Shown here piece by piece: positions 59,015 through 64,000 of a stretch of 64,000 nt of DNA. Origin of the DNA: Siphonodentalium dalli (lineage: Eukaryota; Mollusca; Scaphopoda; Gadilida; Siphonodentaliidae); assembly GCA_032622095.1 (NCBI GenBank), contig CP136061.1:12541287-12605286 (forward strand), given 5' to 3'. The notes below the pieces were generated by a model. The model was not told where the DNA came from. It saw nothing but the letters and a program-made list of their open reading frames with translations, and ran no database searches. The stretch's first letter is position 1, and every line of letters begins with the position of its first letter. The translations under genes were made by a program, and so were the position numbers.

Positions 59015-60175
59015 CTATATACGAGCGCCTGTGGCGCATAAGATACTATGGGTGGCGGGATGGGATGATGGGTGGGTACTACATATATACGAGCGCCTGC
59101 GGCGCATAAGATACTATGGGTGGCGGGATGGGGTGGTGAGTGGGTACTACCTATATACGAGCGCCTGCGGCGCATAAGATACTATGGGTGGCGGGATGGG
59201 ATGATGGCTGGGTACTATATATACCTATATACGAGCGCCTGTTGCGCATAAGATATGGGTGGCGGGACGGGATGGTATGTGGGTACTACCTATATACGGG
59301 CGCCTGTGGCGCATAAGATACTATGGGTGGCGGGATGGGATGATGGGTGGGTACTACCTACCTATATACGAGCGCCTGCGGCGCATAAGATACTATGGGT
59401 GGCGGGATGGGATGATAGGTGGGTACAACCTATATACGAGAGCCTGCGGCGCATAAGATACTATGGGTGGCGGGATGGGGTGGTGGGTGGGTACTACCTA
59501 TATACGAGCGCCTGCGGCGCATAAGATACTATGGGTGGCGGGATGGGGTGGTGGGTGGGTACTACCTATATACGAGCGCCTGCGGCGCATAATATAATAT
59601 GGGTGACGGGATGGGATGATGGGTGGGTACTACCTATATACGAGCGCCTGCGGCGCATAAGATACTATGGGTGGCGGGATGGGGTGGTGGGTGGGTACTA
59701 CCTATATACGAGAGCCTGCGGTGCATAAGATACTATGGGTGGCGGGATGGGGTGGTGGGTGGGTACTACCTATATACGAGAGCCTGCGGTGCATAAGATA
59801 CTATGGGTGGCGGGATGGGATGATGGGTGGGTACTACCTATATACGAGAGCCTGCGGTGCATAAGATACTATGGGTGGCGGGATGGGGTGGTGGGTGGGT
59901 ACTACCTATATACGAGAGCCGGCGGTGCATAAGATACTATGGGTGGCGGGATGGGATGATGGGTGGGTACTACCTGTATACGAGCGCCTGCGGCGCATAA
60001 GATACTATGGGTGGCGGGATGGGATGATGGGTGGGTACTACCTATATACGGGCGCATAAGATACTATGGGTGGCGGGATGGGGTGGTGGGTGGGTACTAC
60101 CTATATACGAGCGCCTGCGGCGCATAAGATACTATGGGTGGCGGGATGGGATGATGGGTGGGTACTACCTATATA
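59015..60175. repeat. 68-bp GC-rich satellite, about 17 copies
   Basis: Unit contains TATATACGAGCGCCTGCGGC, GCATAAGATACTATGGGTGG and CGGGATGGGGTGGTGGGTGG. It is GC-rich and G-skewed compared with its surroundings. Its flanks (58905-58950 and 60178-60225) are inverted copies of one another. Confidence 0.96.
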
Positions 60176-60312
60176 CGAAAATCCGCTATAAACTGGGGAT
60201 TCGTTGTAGATCCTCAATATATTAATAAATACATTAATAACTGTTTGAAATAATTCGCTATATGTATAAAACAGTTCTATAAGAACAAGAACATTGAAGG
60301 TGGAAACTATAC

Positions 60313-60450
60313 TATTATTTTGGGAAAGTGTGCAACCCATGGATGATCTGAAGAGAGTTCCTCGAACATCTTGGCTTTATGATGAGTATACCACAACGCA
60401 TCAAGCGTTAGCATTTGAGTGATAATGTATTCCACGGTAACCTGTTCTAG
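60313..60450 (-). CDS. Candidate internal exon, unidentified gene
   Basis: A 138-bp segment (46 codons) with acceptor tgtatcag and possible donor ATA|GTATAG. The peptide contains LEQVTVEYIITQMLTLDAL, WYTHHKAKMFEEL and SSDHPWVAHFPKII. It looks protein-like, with an amphipathic helix, but no family is recognised. It could belong with the candidate terminal exon at 58771-58910, though an extra exon would be needed to fix the phase. Confidence 0.38.
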
Positions 60451-60731
60451 CTGATACAATACGAGTTTTGAGTGAAGAATACATATTATAATGAGCATCG
60501 ACACCTATATATATATATATATATATACTGTACAAATAAGGAACATCTGCAGCATGTACGCACGGTCACGGTGGCTAACGTCTCGGACGTGACAATGCAC
60601 AAGAATACTCATTATTAAGAAGGTGTTTAAAACGAAAATTATATGGGATAGGTTACATAACAAGTAAATAACGAGTCTTAGTTGCAGCGTATGCGGTGAC
60701 AGGTTGAATATGATAAGGGGTGGGTTACACA

Positions 60732-60926
60732 CAAGCCTTGACATAGTGTGTCTGTCATTTGCAGAATGAGGTCCCCAGAGGGTGAATTTAGTGATGCTAC
60801 CCCGCATAGCGGGATAGCATCACCAAATTCACCCTCTGGGAACATCATTCTGCTGAGGTGTAAGCAGAATGGGGTCCCCAGTGGGTGAATTTGGTGATGC
60901 TAGCCCGCTATATGTGTCAAGGCTTG
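60732..60926. mobile_element. hAT-like MITE, 195 bp, with GAATGAGGTCC hairpin
   Basis: Inverted termini CAAGCCTTGACA / TGTCAAGGCTTG, flanked by the 8-bp duplication GTTACACA (60724-60731 and 60927-60934). The interior is a ~95-bp imperfect hairpin starting GCAGAATGAGGTCCCCAG, plus half of a second one. Confidence 0.9.
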
Positions 60927-61013
60927 GTTACACAGCAGGCACGCCTTGGCTTTCAGTTGCATCATTATATGAATTCGATGTCAGGTTGAATCCATATATC
61001 ACATTCATTTGGG

Positions 61014-61660
61014 TTGAACCTTTCATGGCGGGAGCTGCGCTGATACAGCATTAACCCTTTACCCAACAGAACGGCCCTGTGCCAATGCATTCTCTTATAT
61101 ATGCGAGTCGACCATAGGTCGCCTCGCATATATAAGAGAATGCATTGGCTTAACACATTCAAAATTATAAAATTGTTAAAGAATGTAAGAAAAAATGGTA
61201 AAAAGTATTAAAAAAAGATTTTTTTTAGGCCAATGCATTCTCTTATATATGCGAGGCGACCTATGGTCGACTCGCATATATAAGAGAATGCATTGGCACA
61301 GGGCATAACTGTAACTATCACAATGTGGTCAAGGAGCCGGTTCCAATGATATCCATATTTGTATGGTTCTATTGAGACAGACCCAAGATATTTTAGGCTG
61401 TTGAAGCTTTATTTGGCCGGTTTGTTGGGTAAAGGGTTAAAGATCATGTATCAGTGCATTTTTATAGATACGAGTCCCACAAAGAGACCCTCGCGTATAT
61501 AAGAGAGTGCACTGGCTTGCAATGTCAATGTAAATATTGTTAGGTCAAGGTATTCTCTTGTATGTGAGAGGCTCCCATAGGGAGCCTCGCACATATAAGA
61601 GAATGCATTGGCACAGGGTTTTCGCAACATTTCAGGAAGCTCCAGTCATGGGAGGGTTAA
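61014..61660. mobile_element. TTAA-family MITE (subfamily with CATGAcGGGAGCTGC ends), host of a nested MITE
   Basis: The left end is TTGAACCTTTCATGGCGGGA, with TTAA mutated to TTGA. The right end is the complementary type, CTCCAGTCATGGGAGGGTTAA (last 20 bp of the element). The interior holds two hairpins (61450-61520 and 61540-61607). A second MITE occupies a TTAA inside it (61051-61440). The paralogue at 30975 shows the same site empty. Confidence 0.85.
61051..61440. mobile_element. piggyBac-like MITE, 390 bp, nested
   Basis: TTAA at both ends, then inverted termini CCCTTTACCCAACA / TGTTGGGTAAAGGG. It contains two copies of the palindromic cassette in opposite order (61079-61147 and 61229-61297) around an AT-rich spacer, then a ~120-bp unique tail (GTGGTCAAGGAGCCGGTTCC). 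TTAA duplication with CCC-initial termini is the piggyBac signature. Confidence 0.92.
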
Positions 61661-61950
61661 TATACATATTGATTATACCAAGGGTGCCTTCAAACACTTG
61701 TCAGTTTCATGGTAGCTTTTGTAGAAAACCATATGGTGCCAGATATGGAAACATGCATGAATATAAAATGAATGTGTACCACAGATAACCAGAGATGTAA
61801 AATATCTGGAGTTCCATATATGTAGATTATGCCATGAATCTCTACTATGATCATACTCCATCAGTACAAAACCTTGGCAAAGTTTTGACAGGGAACCTTA
61901 TACAGACGAAAACATAACGCGGTGAATACACTTCAAAGTTATTTTAAAGC

Positions 61951-62349
61951 CATTATACAATGTTGTGTACAGTATATGTGTTTTTTCTTCTACGAGTCCA
62001 GGTGGTGGTGAAAAGTCATATTGGACGAGACACGCAGTGTGGTGTAAACATATTTTATTCCAATAAAAATAATAACATATTTAAACATTTGACAAACATT
62101 TTACAGTAAGTTTGCTCGCAGTGTCGAGTCCAATGTGACTTTTTACCACAACCTGGACGAGTACAAGAATATAAAGTTGTTATACAATGTTGTGTACAGT
62201 ATGTGTTTTTCTTGTACTCGTCCAGGTTGTGGTGAAAAGTCATATTGGACGAGCTACGCAGTGTCGATTCCAATGACTTTTCATCACAACCAGCTGGACG
62301 AGTACAAGAAAAACTCATATATATATACTGCACACAACATTGTATAATG
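61951..62349. mobile_element. 399-bp inverted-repeat MITE
   Basis: Ends CATTATACAATGTTGTGTAC and its near-perfect complement at 62330-62349. The interior has repeated foldbacks of the CGAGTCCAGGTTGTGGTGAA type. No target duplication is recognised. Confidence 0.7.
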
Positions 62350-62399
62350 ATATTTTTATTCATCCAAATTTTGGGAATAAAACTTTAGTGGTTATTTCT

Positions 62400-64000
62400 G
62401 GTATTTGTCGGCACTTAAAGGTACTCAATCCGATTAAACACCCCTAAATTACTATTTCTTTAATTGGCTTCGGGGGTAAAAAATATTTGAATCGAGTCGA
62501 GGAACCTACCCATTAAAACTCAGAGTGATCAGATATCGATTTTTAAAGTATGTTATTTCTATTGTTTGTGGTCCAGAAACACGCCGTCAAATGGATGGTC
62601 TCGGGTCAAAATTACGGATGAAGATGGATAACTTTAAAAAACAAGTGGCAATACGGCTAAATATCGTGAATACTCAAGTGATAATACGGCCATATTTCAT
62701 ATAATAAAATGCACGTTTTGGGAAATTTGATACCATAGTTGACAGTGGTTTGCATTATTTTCTTGCAATTAATCGATTCTGATAACTGAAGCGTATTTTG
62801 AAGAAATGTTGTTGTATATTGATGATATGGGGACCCTCTGATCGGATTGAGTACCTTTAATTCTCTATAAAAGCCTGTATTTGATCTTCAGAAAGCATGA
62901 TTTGGAACAGTAAACACGGAAATGAAAAAAAAACTCAATGCGGAAGTGAAACGTCTGCTAAATCCACCAGTGTTGCTCGCGCATCACAATTTCACCGATT
63001 AATTTCGCAATAGTTAATTCGTGACGTCATAGAGTCCCAATAAAAAGTCATATTGGAATCACTGAACTAACTTGTTTCCCATAGGCGACAGTGTTAACGC
63101 TTCGGCCAAATTCACTGAATTAAAGCCTGCAGGCCATACCAGTGATGCTTACCCAGCTAGATTGACACCAGTTGATCACGAAAATGCAAGAAAAATCATA
63201 GGTCATGTGTTTACTTTTTAAAATAAATCCCCAAGTTTACGACAGGGCTATCCCAGCCAAATTTGATCTGGAAAAACCCAGAACTACAGCAGCTAGTTAA
63301 ATAAATTTCCCGCCCACAAAAATCCATTCCCCCATTCATTCACCAGTTTAAATTATTTAGATATGATGTACAAATCAAATAAACGCGATGTCATCCTTTA
63401 ATAACGTGTCGCATGTATCAGGTGAAGGTCATTCTTCAGTTACCCTCACCTTTAGTATTCCACGGTGTACTCGCTCCCCGACTCTAGAACACATTTAGCT
63501 CCCCGATTCCTATTGCACACTTGGGAGTCCAATAATTATGACATTCGGGAGTCCAATGTGACTTTTTCCGGGACTATCACGTGGCGGCTTTTTGCCCAAT
63601 CGGCAAGTGTTATTTAAGGGATGGATAATAATATGGGATATGGGGTTATATATGGTATTCTATGTTCCGATATTGAACATCCAGTGCCACGTGTTACTGA
63701 GATTGGTTACCATTAGATACCTAATCTCGAACCCCGATTGGATATTGTTTGCTATATAATCCTTGGCGTTTTGGCTGAAGCAAACGAGATATAATAGTCG
63801 GATTCCTTATGTCGAAAAAAATGGTCGCGCGTTTTCGGAATGTTAAAAGCGATGTGAGAACAGTTTCTATACCACCAGTGTGTCTATTTTTAGAATCTAC
63901 CTGTTTCCAGCTTGATATTTTAGTGGAAACAGGTTTGTGTGAGGCTTTTGTTTGTGCACCCCTCTATTTTTTCCCGTCCACCTGGTAATAAAAAACATGC
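62400..64000. other. Mostly unassigned right edge
   Basis: Apart from the candidate exon at 63085-63201 no gene or array is evident. A phrase near 62420 (GGTACTCAATCCGATTAAAC) is matched inverted near 62835 (CTGATCGGATTGAGTACC), suggesting another ~430-bp inverted-repeat element at about 62418-62858. Confidence 0.45.
63085..63201 (+). CDS. Candidate internal exon, unidentified gene
   Basis: A 117-bp plus-strand segment with acceptor ttgtttcccatag and possible donor ATAG|GTCATG. The frame reads DSVNASAKFTELKPAGH then TSDAYPARLTPVDHENARK and IIG. Codon composition looks coding, but no family is recognised. Confidence 0.3.

Noticed and set aside
59255-60225. Plus frames such as MGGGMGWWVGTTYIR
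   Set aside because: 68-bp satellite read in three frames.

Overview
The window looks like AT-rich, intron- and repeat-dominated DNA of an invertebrate animal. A lophotrochozoan, probably a mollusc, fits best. That guess rests on an animal-type HDAC11 gene, on dispersed repeats containing phrases such as 'gagttatggcccttttt' and GTCCGTCCGTCC runs, and on DIRS-like and LINE fragments; no species can be named. One 100-N scaffold gap lies at 32923-33022. I saw no rRNA, tRNA, CRISPR or bacterial-type operon.

The one securely identified gene is a class IV histone deacetylase, HDAC11, on the minus strand. Seven exons between 30834 and 12311 join in frame into the C-terminal ~327 residues, with the metal-binding and catalytic residues conserved. 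The N-terminal ~80-100 residues were not found; they may lie in the gap, above 31 kb, or outside the window. The introns are packed with minisatellites, several starting within about 5-110 bp of an exon edge. One exon has a partial 106-bp tandem duplicate that carries a second splice donor.

From 31 to 64 kb no known gene could be named. Seven exon-like segments (near 47.2, 48.2, 51.0, 55.8, 58.8, 60.4 and 63.1 kb) have open frames and splice consensus, and are given at low confidence.

Most of the window is mobile DNA. Elements with visible termini and target-site duplications are: TTAA-flanked piggyBac-like MITEs with at least three different termini around one shared ~68-bp palindromic cassette; a 3154-bp CACTG...CAGTG element (TA duplication, ACCGT-type subterminal repeats) carrying nested Tc1/mariner-like and Harbinger-like MITEs; two hAT-like MITEs with 8-bp duplications; a 590-bp element with long inverted repeats; a foldback element with minisatellite arms; a scrambled DIRS-type fragment; and a LINE 3' end.

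The recurring and perhaps most interesting theme is that several tandem arrays are built from a terminal or arm segment of a dispersed inverted-repeat element that also occurs elsewhere in the window as a single copy. This is seen at 0.2, 13.0, 16.6, 19.0, 25.5 and 33.7-36.1 kb. It suggests repeated birth of satellites from foldback-type elements, some of them directly beside HDAC11 exons.
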